Of a DNA stretch of 64,000 nucleotides, positions 41,201 through 52,973 are shown one piece after another. This DNA is from Trichoplax adhaerens (lineage: Eukaryota > Placozoa > Uniplacotomia > Trichoplacea > Trichoplacidae): positions 1,020,074-1,084,073 of the forward strand of contig NW_002060954.1 in NCBI RefSeq assembly GCF_000150275.1. Direction: 5' to 3'. The position numbers and the translations under genes were made by a program. The notes beneath the pieces were generated by a model. That model did no database searches. It was not told the origin of the DNA and was given only the letters and a program-made list of their open reading frames with translations. How positions within the stretch are numbered: position 1 is the first letter of the stretch; each line of letters opens with the position of its first letter.

Positions 41201-42413
41201 GTACTGTATATCGCTTGGTAGGTATAATAAGTTCAATTTAAATTTCTGTTCTACTGTACAATTTTCTACGTTTGCAATCCCCAGTCGGCAGTAATGTAAG
41301 TACAGTACTGTATAATATACTGTATATCGTTCAGACTCTTAAAAATGTTGTAACCGCAAAAAACACCGATCTAGTTCTGTCATTCATTTCACTAACTGTG
41401 GCGAAAATTTTAAATCCTGAAATCGAACTTAAGAGCAAAGAAACAAGTCAAGACATGTTAAGATGGTCCAGATAAATGTACATTCATCTCAAAGAGTACT
41501 ACCATGGACGACTAGAAATGATTAGTAGTCCACGCTACTACTGTACCGTAGTAATCCGGCAAGGCGTAACGGATTTTAACCTTTCCTATGGTAATCCCTC
41601 CTGGCATCATTACCCATGCCCCAACAAAGAAACAATTATGAATATAGTGCCATAAAGAATGTGTATGGGATAAAATAAAATTACGGATTACCTTAATCGG
41701 GCTAATAACTTTAAGCCCCGTAGAATTACTAACATAAAATGGGCGTAAACTCTTCTTACTAATTAAATTTGAACAATTTTCATTCGAGTGATTCAATTGA
41801 AACGATTAGTACTGTAGTTTTAAATCCATTTGCAAGTTCAAGGAACGTTTTACAGTATTGCATAAATGGGCGGTGACCCCAATCGTAATAAGTGTCGACG
41901 TTTACGTCGCATACCTTTCATGTGACGTACGACTAGATATCTAACTTAGTTTAAAGTAAGAAATTACTTCGACTATCCTTCTACAACTTTTTTAGATAAT
42001 ACTACCGATTTAACGGATATTAATAAATAATAAGTTGTAAAATCAAAACATGAACGTCGATCTTTAGCGGTGACAGCACGTAGTCTAGAACGGGTTAGGC
42101 GTACAATTCAGTACACTGTAATACGTAGATCATGCAGTCTAAGCGCTCTTAATCATCTAATTCTAACCTGTATGTTAACCGGATCTTTATAAGATTCATC
42201 ATTTGCTATCTTCATTTGTTCATCAATCCACTCTTCCAATTCACTGACATTGCGCTTGAACCGTTGAAAATCACGGGCATCTTCTAACTTCTTTTTAAGA
42301 TCTTGAGATCCATCTTTAAATTTGTTGAAACGCTGCAGGACGCGTTCGCGTTTCTCTTTTATCTCATCCAATCGAGGTCCTTTCTTTTTTCCTGATGCGC
42401 TAGTTGTGCTCAT
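26263..42413 (-). CDS. SPTAN1: Alpha-spectrin (non-erythroid type), full length
   Basis: Actin-cortex scaffold; pairs with beta-spectrin into tetramers under the plasma membrane. More than 50 small coding exons run from the ATG at 42413 to TAA at 26263-26265. The N-terminal partial repeat (tetramerisation helix) contains [19 protein letters not shown] and ends YKDPVNIQ, like vertebrate YKDPTNLQ. About twenty triple-helix repeats follow, with motifs such as [35 protein letters not shown] and [20 protein letters not shown]. An SH3 domain sits mid-protein (34.1-33.8 kb): [19 protein letters not shown] then [20 protein letters not shown]. The C-terminus has two EF-hands with good loops ([24 protein letters not shown]), then the third-EF tail [16 protein letters not shown]. 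Introns are mostly under 150 bp, except intron 1 at 3.2 kb. An acceptor-like CTTCCAG just 5' of the ATG suggests a spliced 5' UTR. I did not verify every junction, but no break was seen. Orthology to the alpha class is secure from the SH3/EF-hand layout. Confidence 0.96.
38936..42167 (-). other. Large first coding intron of alpha-spectrin
   Basis: It separates the first coding exon (42168-42413) from the second (38810-38935). It is over twenty times longer than typical introns in this gene. It contains scattered TACTGTA-type palindromes (39955-40110, 40810-40935, 41200-41330) and a tandem duplication at 40120-40309. Short open frames at 41272-41475 and 41512-41796 have no supporting splice sites or recognisable domain. 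An internal promoter or enhancer is possible but not shown. Confidence 0.6.
40120..40309. repeat. Tandem duplication, two ~95-bp copies
   Basis: Copy 1 (40120-40213) and copy 2 (40214-40309) both begin GTGTA-AGTACTATGGTTA, pass through CTTGGTAC, CATAGAACCTTG and CCTTTTTATTTCCAATATCT, and end ATAATTAATGAAGT. They are about 90% alike, so this is a recent duplication inside spectrin intron 1. Confidence 0.93.
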
Positions 42414-42700
42414 TTTTCTGGAAGGTTTTATTCCTAGTTTAAGTATTAATGCTATCAATGTTCTAGGTAATTGTATAAGATAGAAGAATTATAGTCAGTC
42501 CTCAAAAGCTCACCAATTTGCCTTGCTAACTTATTAATCACTCAAACCAAAGCAGGCTATCCAACGCGTTTCACTTTCCAGTTTTGGCGTTCGGCGTGCC
42601 CACTATTTGTGAAGAGCTGCTCTTCAGCCTTTCAAGCCTACCGTATGTATTCGAGACCAGAGGGCTTTCACACCGTACGGTAGTAAAACAAAGCCAAACG

Positions 42701-42934
42701 TACTGTACAGTACAGTACAATACACTGTGCACTTGCTTTACTGTACTGTACAGTACAGTACAGTACTGTAGTTTCATAGTCTGCTGTACTGTACATACTG
42801 TTGGCTAACACTGTAGGCTTTCGCTATGTACCCAGTACAACACCGTACTGTGTGTACTTTACTGTACAAGTAGCAGTACTGTACTGTACTGTACACGTCC
42901 ATACGTACAGCACAGTACTGTACTGTACTGTAGA
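42701..42934. repeat. Palindromic TACTGTAC/GTACAGTA repeat cluster
   Basis: Runs of overlapping TACTGTAC and GTACAGTA units, about 300 bp upstream of the spectrin ATG. Same family as the cluster at 8891-9257. Confidence 0.9.
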
Positions 42935-43158
42935 TACTAGATACAGTTAAAAAAAAATAATTTATCGAGCAACAGAACGCCGATTGTTTTTCTTTCTTTT
43001 ATAAAACTGCTCAAGCCTGAGGCCTTCTAAGCCGAAATACTGTCCTGTTGTATTATTGATTTCGCTATATGTCCTATTTACGTCTATATACTCTGCACAG
43101 TATGCGTATTCTACGCTATTTACACAGTTTTATGTACATTGTAAAGTATTCGTATTGG

Positions 43159-43188
43159 TATTTATTTATTTATTTATTTATTTATATA
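43159..43188. repeat. TTTA microsatellite
   Basis: About seven TTTA/ATTT units in a row inside the spectrin-P2X intergenic region. Likely variable in length between individuals. Confidence 0.9.
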
Positions 43189-43744
43189 GAACTACTGTGC
43201 TGTGGCTGTACTCTACTGTTTTCGGCATCACGTACGATTGTACGGTACTGTACAATTGTAAAGTGATATACTGTAGTCGTTGACAGCAGTAGGATGTACT
43301 AATTACTTATTAACGAAATTACAGCACTCACCGTTCGAGACGTTAAAATATGAAAAGATACTGGTGCTGCAGTACGTACTATACTATTCAGTACCGTAAA
43401 ACCTTCGACAGGTGTAACTGTACACCGCGATCAGTGAGTGTACAGAGTACTGCACACTATGCATACAGTAGTACAAACACAGAAGAAGAAAAATGCGTAA
43501 AAACGCCAAAAGGTCTGCTGAAAAAGCATACTGTACTGTATACAGCATGGTAAACCGTAATAAACTACTGTACTGTAATGCACTTCGGCCGCTATTTATT
43601 CACTTTTGTATACTGATAGATACGATAGATCAATACAAAGAATAATAACTTTAGAAAACCAGTTTATAAAATGTTGAGACGGAAATGAAATAAATAAAAT
43701 GTGACAAGTTGCAGATATTAATTTGTAGTTTGTACAAAGTTTTT

Positions 43745-43915
43745 ACATACTGTACAGTGTACAGTACGACCTTAGTTGGGTTACGGTGTATAGTACTGTA
43801 TGCGGCATACTGTACACTGTAGGGCGCTACTGGGGTAGTCGCCTCAGTGCGCCTGTGCTGTACAGTACTGTAGTTTGAGATTCAAGTTTGAGTACTGTAC
43901 AGTACTGTACGTTTG
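43745..43915. repeat. Palindromic TACTGTAC/GTACAGTA repeat cluster upstream of P2X
   Basis: Several CTGTACAGT and GTACTGTACAGTACTGTAC units, ending about 140 bp before the P2X ATG. A sparser set of the same units lies at 43190-43575. Confidence 0.85.
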
Positions 43916-44055
43916 TAGTAATTAATCTTCATGCGCAGAATCTCGGTGAGGAAATCGGAACGCTGCCATGAGTTACTGTAATATCGACTGTACCGAACCT
44001 TTAATTCCCTGGAAGACAGTCAACAGAGGCCTAGAAAGCAGAATCTCTTTTAAAG

Positions 44056-47000
44056 ATGGAAAACTGTTGCAATAGATTCGCGGATTTGGCTCTGGATTAC
44101 AATACACCTAAAATTATTCATATTAAAAGCAAAGTTGTTGGATTTATAAACAGATTCATTCAACTTGCTATTGTTGGTTATATCATCGGGTAAGAAACAT
44201 TAAACTGTAGGCAATCATTGCTAGTGCTCAAGTTTCGTATTAATTATAATAATTATTATTATAATTAACTTCATCAATTATGATTATTTAAACGATATCA
44301 AAATGGATGCTTTACTTGCAACTTGCCGTCGAAAATTAGAATGAATGAAACTGTTACACATTAAGATAATCTTAATGTTAATGTATTATAGTATAGGATT
44401 ACATAGATATCAATTAAGTATTAGCTTGTACTGTATTTAAATTTTTAAATTCAGTTGTATGAGTAATCGATTACCTGGACAGCTAGGTAAATGCATGATG
44501 TCATCGTAGTGTAGCTTTGGCTCATCCCATACATTTTTTCTTTTATCGTTTTATGATTGGCACTTTCACAAAGTTCTTGGTGAATTTTTTGAGACAATGC
44601 ATAAATTCATTAATTTTTCCTCAGTGCTAGATGCTTGCTGTATAATATATCATAAGACTTTATCGCTTTTACTAATTGTACGATCTTTACGTTAGATATG
44701 TTCTAGTTTATAAGAAAGGTTATCAAGAATTTGATACTGCTCAAAATTCTGTAACATCTAAAGTTAAAGGTGTAGCTTTTGTAAACTATACTAAAGATCC
44801 CAACATTGGAACAAGGGTATGGGATCCAGCCGACTATATAATTCCTCCTGAGGTACACTTAATCTATTTTAAATTTACTGGAAAGTGAGACTTTACGATA
44901 GTTTTATGGACAGTAATTTAATGTAGGAGACCCATGTTCAGCTTTGACCAATTCTACGAGTATTAATACACCTACTACCGTATCAATATATTCAACTCGT
45001 ATCTATTAAAGGCATACACGCTTATTACTAACCCTAACCAATTTTTTAAAAATTGTTACTGTTTAACATAGGAAAATGGGGCCTTTTTCGTCATGACCAA
45101 CATGATTATTACTAAGAATCAAACAAATACAGTATGTCCCGAGGTAAGGCTTACTTAATGTGGCAGAATATATTATTTGTACCTTATAATCTCATTATAA
45201 ATCATACTACATGATGACGAATAACTAGTAATCATACTTGCAGGATATGTCCATTCGCGGAGCAAACTGTACTGATTCTACTGACTGCATACCTGGTAAA
45301 CATTTATACCTAGGACATGGTAATGCTACAAGATCAACTTCGATACATATTGTTTGCATTGTTACGTTTAAGTAGCCTAACTATACGTGTACGGTGCCCT
45401 AGAGTGATAATGGATAAATATAAATCTTAGTGATGTTTACCTATGAGTTTCCTATTTATTCGAGTGACGAGAAATAATGTGAACTGTATCACCATGTTGG
45501 ATACTCCTATTATACTTTAGGCGTTAACACAGGGGAGTGTGTACCTGTGTCACCGGATTCAGACGAAATGACTTGTGAAATTTATTCTTGGTGTCCGCTC
45601 GAATATGATCATCTTCGGTAAATTGAAGCTCTAATGTTTTGTAATTAGTCATTTAATAAATAATCTCCAAAAATTACGTCGGTTCATTTATTGCTTAGGA
45701 CCAATTACCCCTTCCTGGGAGAAGCGGTAAATTTTACAGTATTAATCAAGAATAGTATTGCCTTTCCAAAATTTAACGTTCGAAGGTCAAATACAGTTGT
45801 TCATATATTCTTTTGATATGTTTTATGTGTAGTAACATCAATGTTTTTGCCTATTCAAAGGAGTAACATAGATGCCGTTAAAAATAGCGAAGACTTGAAG
45901 CATTGCATGTACGATCCCGTCCACGATGCTCTATGTCCAATTCTTAAACTTGGAACTATAGTTAATAGCGCGGAGCAGGATTTTAATAAAATTGCCTATA
46001 AGGTAATAAAATAGAGTATACAGCTGTCAAGTGACCACAATCTCATTGAAGTAGAGTTTTATTGAATAAGACCTTCTTATTCCTGTATATAGATACTCTA
46101 GTGTTTAGTTTCAGCTTTAAACTTTGCATCGAGCTTTTGCTCAATATTCATCTGATTGTTCATATTATAGGGAGGAGTTATCGCAATTATATTGAACTGG
46201 GACTGTAATCTGGACTTTGATATAAGGAACTGTCAACCTAAGTTAACCTTCAGAAGGTATAAAGTTACGATAGCATGGTTGAGAAGTAAAAAGCTCAAAG
46301 TAATAAGAAATATTATAATTGTAACTATAATTAAAAATTTTTATACATCGGTAATTTACTCTAAACTGTTAAAGACTTGATGACCCCCATGCTCCGACGG
46401 CTGTTGGATATAACTTTAGGTATCTTGATACTTACTGTAATTTGTATCATAAAATGCTTCTATTTAATTTCGACTTACGTAAAAAGTATGCAAATTAACC
46501 GAGTTCCATCTTCATATATTTAGATACCCAATTTATTATGAGGTCAATAACAAGTTACATCGGGATCTTATTAAGGCTTATGGAATTAGATTTGTTTTTA
46601 TAATTGTTGGTCGGGTAAGTGAGATATATTGGTATTGTACATTGCTTTTTCTGTTAATTTCATTTATTTGCAAAGTAACGTTGGAGTAACGTTAAATCGA
46701 TAAGTATTATTAGGATTTTACCGCTAAGCCTACTGGTTTGCATATTCTACTACCATCATAAAGTTGATGTAAATTAGTACATGTTTGTAGTAAATTTTCT
46801 TCATTCGGTTTGTATAGGCCGGGAGATTCTCTGTTGTTCCACTGCTTCTGAATATTGGTTCCGGGCTTGCCTTGTTGGCCATTGTAAGCTGATTTTTAAA
46901 TTTTGATTATTGGGTTGTATGTCTAAATACTAATTTACTGTATATTTTACTCGTTTAGGCATCTGTAATATCGGATGTTGTGATCCTATATGTATTGAAA

Positions 47001-47087
47001 AGACGACAATATTATAGATCTAAAAAATATCAAACGGTGTCTCCATTTGATGATGACAGTCCGTTATTACAAGAGGACGTGGAATAA
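44056..47087 (+). CDS. P2X purinoceptor (ATP-gated cation channel)
   Basis: Trimeric ATP-gated channel. Twelve exons join in phase to 385 aa: 44056-44189, 44696-44852, 45072-45143, 45244-45295, 45521-45617, 45699-45785, 45861-46002, 46171-46256, 46375-46419, 46524-46614, 46818-46883, 46959-47087. The N-terminus has the T-x-K site (YNTPK), then TM1 (about 32-52). All ATP-site residues are present: K67 and K69 (SVTSKVKG), F183-T184 (NFTVLIKNSIAFPKFNVRR), N289-F290-R291 and K308. The ectodomain has the ten conserved cysteines, with TCEIYSWCP and GGVIAIILNWDCNLD. TM2 lies around 325-348. The Y-x-x-x-K stabilising motif follows (YYRSK), then a short tail with a D-x-x-x-L-L motif at 375-380. All hallmarks are intact, so a working channel is expected. 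Subtype numbers of vertebrates cannot be applied. Confidence 0.96.
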
Positions 47088-49406
47088 CCTAGTAATCCAA
47101 TAAATCGTTATTTTTGTGGTCTTTGACAAATAATAATTAGCGATAGCTATATTCTCCTACTACTCTACATCGAGCATTAGTGCGAATGCGATGTTGTATA
47201 TGTACGGATGTTAATAATTTACTGAATAATATCACCTCTTTTTGAACTTAACATGAGGAGGAAATTCCTCTTGTGGTAGCAGCGTAGCAACTGTATAAAG
47301 CCAAACTGCATTATACGCTAGAATTACATAAAGTGTACATAACAGTACTGTAAGGATTAAGTTTACGAGACACTTATGATAGTAGTTTATCATGAGGCAT
47401 TAGTCGGTATGTTAATCTTGTAGTATGATGATTGAGATTTTACTTCTTAGACGATCTCACAATATTATGCGCTATTAGATATCACGGATGATTAGCATTA
47501 GTAAATACGTGCATTATTTTGGGTATATCAAAGGTAAACTCTGTTATTATTCTAAGATATGGGAGGCCATATCAAGTAAGACTGATAGTATAGTAAATAG
47601 TGTAAAGTGAATCAAAATTTTACAGCATTTTTGCATTGATACCTATATTATCCGAAATTTAATAACGTAAGTAACCTAACGATATTTGTAGCGAAATTAC
47701 TTAGGATCTACTACAAGAAAGATTTCTGTAATACTCTATACAGATGCACAAATATCCTATCTTTCATAATGGTCTTAATTGTCGTTAACTTTTGATTAAT
47801 AAAATTACACGTACAAATATTCGTAGGCTATGTACCTGCTATTAAATTAAATTAAGTATAACACTGTGCGATTAGCTAATTAGTTATAAAATAAATTAGC
47901 GAGCACGTTAGAAGCATCACTCTTATTATATCATTAAGCTAGTGTTAAGATTCAATTATGTAGAAAAGATCTTCATGTGTACAATTTGCTTTTCGTATGG
48001 CTAATTAAACTGCAAAATTTGTGTCTATACAATATTAATTTAAAAAACTTTATGGATTCTTCTTTATATCACTACTATCTACCAGTCTAAGGGTTCGCGA
48101 AAATATATCGTGATATTCCTCCGATATAAGATAAATCATTGATACCAAATATATACTAGTGTATTTGAAAAACTACTCTGAATCAAAAATATCATAATGA
48201 TTTTTATGCGCTATTAGTGATACCTGGGAGCTATAGTCATTAGAAAATTAGTATTATAGCATTAGGCTACAAATTTGTATTGGCCTCCTTACTATTTACA
48301 GGTATGACATAGTGATTAGTGAGAGCATGACGATCGCGAGCTATACGCAACTCCCTCATATTAGTTTATAATAATTACACCTATACTTACGTTTTTTATG
48401 TGCGTTGATACTCAGTACTATAGCATACAATATCATTTCATAACCGTATAGTTTATAGGATGTATTTATTAATAGACGAATACTCATTTTTCATACCAAT
48501 TCGAAACAATGGAAGACTTGTCTAGTATAAAATTCTTCTTGTCAGCTCTTTCAATAGAACATATCTTTTGTTTAAGGGAGAAGTATTTTTTATTCATCAT
48601 AATATTAAGTATACAGTACTGGATCTGATTGTTAATTTACGCATACAATACTTACGCTATATTGTTATACATATTGCATAGTTAGAATAATTTCGAAAAT
48701 AGTGCTATAGATCGATCAGTTAGTTGCATTAAGTAGTTATACAGTAAATAATAGATGCTATAGCGAAACACAGATCGAAGTACTTAGATAATAAGGGTAG
48801 AGTTCTAGGATTATAACTGCCTTGTCTGACTATTTAAATTTAGAATTACGTTACTTATATTCCTGGCACCTATAAAATTGATCGATTATTCTTTCTACCA
48901 TTTCCAACTGAGTTTAGATATAATAAAAGTTGCCCGATCCTATGGAATGAAAATGATACACATAATATGAATTTTCTTTCAGGCGACTTCTTATAGAAAA
49001 GAAAAATCGGCAGAGGGAAGGATTACGTGCAAAGTTTTTTTGCACTGCCGAACACGATTAATTGTTTAAAATCTTAACCTGGGTATGTCTACTTTGAGTA
49101 ACAAATATCGATTTAGCAAAGAATTACAAAGTACCTTTATGAAATTGACATGCTTACGTATTTATCACAATTTTTTTCTAACTGTTTTACTTCTAACTCA
49201 CCTATAAATGTTTGTATATACAGTACTTCTATATTCTAGGCTTCGATAATATTTTTTTTTTGAATGAATAGTTTAAAATCTAAAAGACTTCAATCCGTAA
49301 ATGTACTAAAAATTGTGTACAATTTGAACTAGATAGTTTGACTTATCTATTTTGTTCGCGATAGTATCGATCGATTTTTCAATGCCGGCCTATAACATTC
49401 CTCTAG
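47088..49406. other. Intergenic stretch right of P2X; holds the missing start of the next gene
   Basis: AT-rich. The missing 5' exon(s) of the dehydrogenase-RING gene should lie here but I could not find them. One exon-like piece starts after a TTTCTTTCAG acceptor near 48981 and is open in two frames, one encoding EKKNRQREGLRAKFF and ending at a TAA. An ATG-led frame of about 40 codons begins near 48511. Neither could be joined to anything. Confidence 0.4.
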
Positions 49407-52143
49407 TAGTAGTGGATCTCTCGGTTCTAAAATAGCAGGTAATACCAGTTATGAAGAATTATTGCGCTAACACTTTAACTTCTGGTACTGTAAGAAGTAA
49501 TAGTTTAGATATTAAAAACTTATTTCCATAATATACTATTTTAAGTCGCACATTTTATATACTTGGTCAAAACCTAAGTTCTATTCTCCGTATGAAGATT
49601 CTTAATATAAATACCAGTCAATTTTAACATTATAACGAGTTGTTATACAATTGAGATATAGTTACAGTAATGAGTAAATTTGGCATAGTTATTAGAAGCG
49701 GGACTTATCTAATTGTCATGTATTTTAACTACTTTAGGTAGTACGCTACGATAATTATGCACGAGTTAGCTAATTTTGATAGTATCAAGAATTAATATAC
49801 AGCTAAATAAGGCTCAGAATAAATGGTCAGAATTTTCCTGATTGCATTTGAAGGACGATACAGCGTATACTTAGAATTAATAAATACGTTGGTTGTTAAG
49901 ATACATTTTGGCAGTAGCAATCATCTATAAAATGTAATGGAGTAAATAATTTTATCGTTATTACCCGCATCTGTACTGCGGAAACAAAAAAGCGATTAAC
50001 GATATTGAAACAAAAAGAATACATAGCAAATTGGCATTTACAAGTATAATTCAATTGTCGAATTTCAGGTGAGTTGGCTTTTAATAGCCAAAATGTTAAG
50101 TTGTATGTTCACAAAGGCGATGATAAAACTATGGATTCAGTATGGATGACATTAGCTAAAGATAAAGAAGAACTAAAAAAAGAAGGCATATTACATCGTG
50201 ATAATTTCCTGGTTAGTAAATTTGACTAGAAATTTAATATTCGGGCAGTGCTGATTTTGGAACTCTTTTCATCAAACAATTTATATCACTGTCCTTAGAT
50301 ATGAATAATTTTTGAAATTCTAGTTTTTACTCAGTAGAATATTTACATATTTACATCGTTATGAAATACTGCAATGCCTGGTTACTTATGTTTAATTCAT
50401 TATAGACTTTCACAAAGTGATATCATTACTCGATAATTATTATGATACAAAATAATAAAGCCGTACTCTTCTAATAGCGAACTTTCTTAATACAGGGTAA
50501 TATCATTTTAACTAATGTGTTGACCGAAGCAGTAAAAAATGCCGATTTTGTTTTTGAAGCTGCAGTCGATGATACTGATGTTAAGCGATCTATACTAGAT
50601 AGTAAGTTCGATTTTTGAGTATGTATTGTTTATGAATTTATAATTTACTGATACTTATTGAGAGAGAATTGGCTGATAGTTCTAATCAAGTAAATTAATT
50701 GTTAATCGCATATCGATATATTCTCTGTGCCCACAGTCAACCTAATTATTTTATTCGCCTTATTCTTAGGAATATCGCATATGAGTCGACATGACACCAT
50801 TATTGCCTCTAATACTATTCGATTAGACATTAATGATTTGGCTCAATACGCTGAATACCCTGAAAGAGTGATCGGCCTACGATTCTTATACCCTGTATAT
50901 TGTATTCCTGAGGTAGAATTAACTACGACTGATTGTACAGCACCGTATGCTGTAGAGAAAGGTATGTCAATCATTTCATTACTCTAAACCAGTATGCATG
51001 TAGAGAATATAATCTGAAGGTGGCATCACTATGAGTGTTCATCAAGTACAGTATATGCATAATCAACTTTCAATAAACTTTCTTTCTGCATTAAAGAAAT
51101 TATATATTCATTGTGTAATATATGCAGTAAATAAGCTATGTAACACATTAACAGGGCTGATTGTATAGATATTGATTTAAATACAATAGATATAATATTT
51201 AAATCTATCGATCAAGTTCTTATGGGTTTTCCTATCTTTTTAATGTTATATTGTATTATAGTCAAAACGCTGTTAACAGAAATAGGAAAAACCCTACTTC
51301 CCAGATCTGGATCGCCGCTAGTCCTTAGTCCCCTTCAGATAGAAGCCAGGGTAATTGCTAAGCGTAACCGTATTGAAGAAACTAGAAGAAGAGCATTAAC
51401 CACAGGAGAAACGTCTGACGTTAAAGGTAGCTACTCAATGATTATCGTAATCTAATAATTATTATGTTTGAAAGCGCTCTTAGCGATATCTGGTCACGAA
51501 ATCCTGTTCGAGCTCAAATATAACCACTGCATTAATATTGTTAAGAGTCTTTAATTATGAGATTATATAAAGATTTTGGACGCTTGTTACAAAGTAATAG
51601 GAACATTCTAATAAAGATATTTTTACTTTCATATGAAGTCTTCTTTTACAGACATAGTCGCACTGTACACATGCTATAGTTTGCTTAGGTTTGTCGTCAG
51701 TAATGCCTGGCTTTTTTAGCCCTTTTGGATGATATACCTTGTTACACAGGCGCCTATTTCATTTTCATTAATAAGACATAAAGGATTATTTAATACTTAT
51801 TCTATAGTCTATACCCATACTTTGATCACTCAATAGGTGTTTTATATTTTAGTACTGTACAATTATATATCACACTTAAGGTTTGCGCGATAGTTCTAGG
51901 TGTATGAAAATGTTTACTATTATCCCAATCACATGAATATTTTTTAAATATTATCTCAAATTCGTTTTTATTTTAGAGAAAGAGTGTGCAATTTGTATGG
52001 ATAAACCAAGAAATTGTGTCTTTAGGCCGTGTAATCACATGTGTAGTTGTATAGATTGTGCAAAGATCGTCAAGAAAAGAAGTGATGGATGTCCGATTTG
52101 TCGTAAAAGAATAACCGAGGTCTTAAGAGTATTTCAATCTTAA
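49407..52143 (+). CDS. 3-hydroxyacyl-CoA dehydrogenase-like NAD-binding domain fused to C-terminal RING finger (5' incomplete)
   Basis: Six exons join in phase: 49407-49438, 50069-50211, 50496-50601, 50770-50961, 51262-51426, 51977-52143 (TAA). The first encodes SSGSLGSKIAGELAF across the next junction, matching the NAD-binding G-x-G-x-x-G of 3HCDH/CRYL1 proteins. The start of that motif is in an unseen exon. Then come NVKLYVHKGDD, LTEAVKNADFVFEAAVDD, TIIASNTIRLDINDLAQYA and ERVIGLRFLYPVY; compare IASNTSSLSITDIA and ERFIGMHFFNPV in HADH. Next comes VKTLLTEIGKTLLP. The helical 3HCDH C-terminal domain is absent. Instead, an Arg-rich linker (KRNRIEETRRRAL) leads to a RING-HC finger: CAIC-MDKPRNCVFRPCNHMCSC-IDC and CPIC. 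It ends EVLRVFQS. The expected role is a soluble E3 ubiquitin ligase whose Rossmann-like half may sense a nucleotide or bind a partner; this is inference. The HADH catalytic His-Glu pair looks unlikely: NPV has become YPV, and VPE has become AVDD. Confidence 0.85.
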
Positions 52144-52973
52144 AAATTAGTTCATTTTTATTCACTTATTTCTGGCATAATAGTCTAGGTTTTACCTTTG
52201 GGTACTCTTTATTTTGCTATCGTTGAAGTGTAATGTAATATGACTGTAAGCTTGCAGTCTAACGTATAGATTCACCAATTGTATCTGAGTAAAGTTTTTA
52301 CCAGGTCCATTCGTGTATATATATATTTAAAGGTAATGCAGTGAAAGTTAAAATAATAGAAAGTCAGCTAAACATTACCATACATAAATCTTTTCATCAT
52401 CATCTACGCAGCATAATACGGTATAAAATGCCGAGATGAGGCAAATTTAGAAAAAAATTGTCGTAGAAATTTTACTGATCTAACTTAACTTGCTAAACGT
52501 AAAGGTGCTTCCTTTTGCTAATAACTAAAATCATATTATTACCATTATTAAGCGGTCTATATGTTCATTTTATGTGAATTCTTATCACTATATGCTCGCA
52601 TGGCATAACACTTCCAATAAATCTTTATAAATCTTATAGATCAAAGCGAAATGCTATTAAATTTCTGATTAAGAATTAGTCGTATATTAAATACAAGATA
52701 CAATTTACGAGTATACTATAATAACATATGTAAAATATGATGTATTAAAAAACAAAGTAGCATTATATTGTTTAGGGAAATTGAATATATAGAGGGTTAG
52801 AATAAGCTAAACAATTATCTGCAATGTTGATGAAAGTAAATTCAGCTCACGAACAGAATAAATATTATTTATCAAATGTATGATTATATTCATAAATTTA
52901 ATTTTATATATCGTATGTTTTAGTCTTATATGTATATATCCATATGATCGAGCGTACGACTAGTGAAGGTTAA
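52144..52973. other. Convergent intergenic region
   Basis: 830 bp between the 3' ends of the dehydrogenase-RING gene and the carrier gene. AT-rich, expected to hold both 3' UTRs. Nothing else was recognised. Confidence 0.5.

Larger units (their letters stand above)
42414..44055. promoter_or_regulatory. Shared upstream region of alpha-spectrin and P2X
   Basis: 1.6 kb between two divergent start codons. It contains three dense TACTGTAC/GTACAGTA clusters and one TTTA microsatellite. It must hold both promoters and a probable non-coding first exon of spectrin. No coding exon was recognised; open frames across it are repeat-derived. Confidence 0.55.

Noticed and set aside
41512-41796. 94-codon minus-strand frame in spectrin intron 1 with a hexapeptide-like [11 protein letters not shown]
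   Set aside because: The resemblance to acetyltransferase hexapeptide repeats is limited to one turn; no other repeats and no exon borders.
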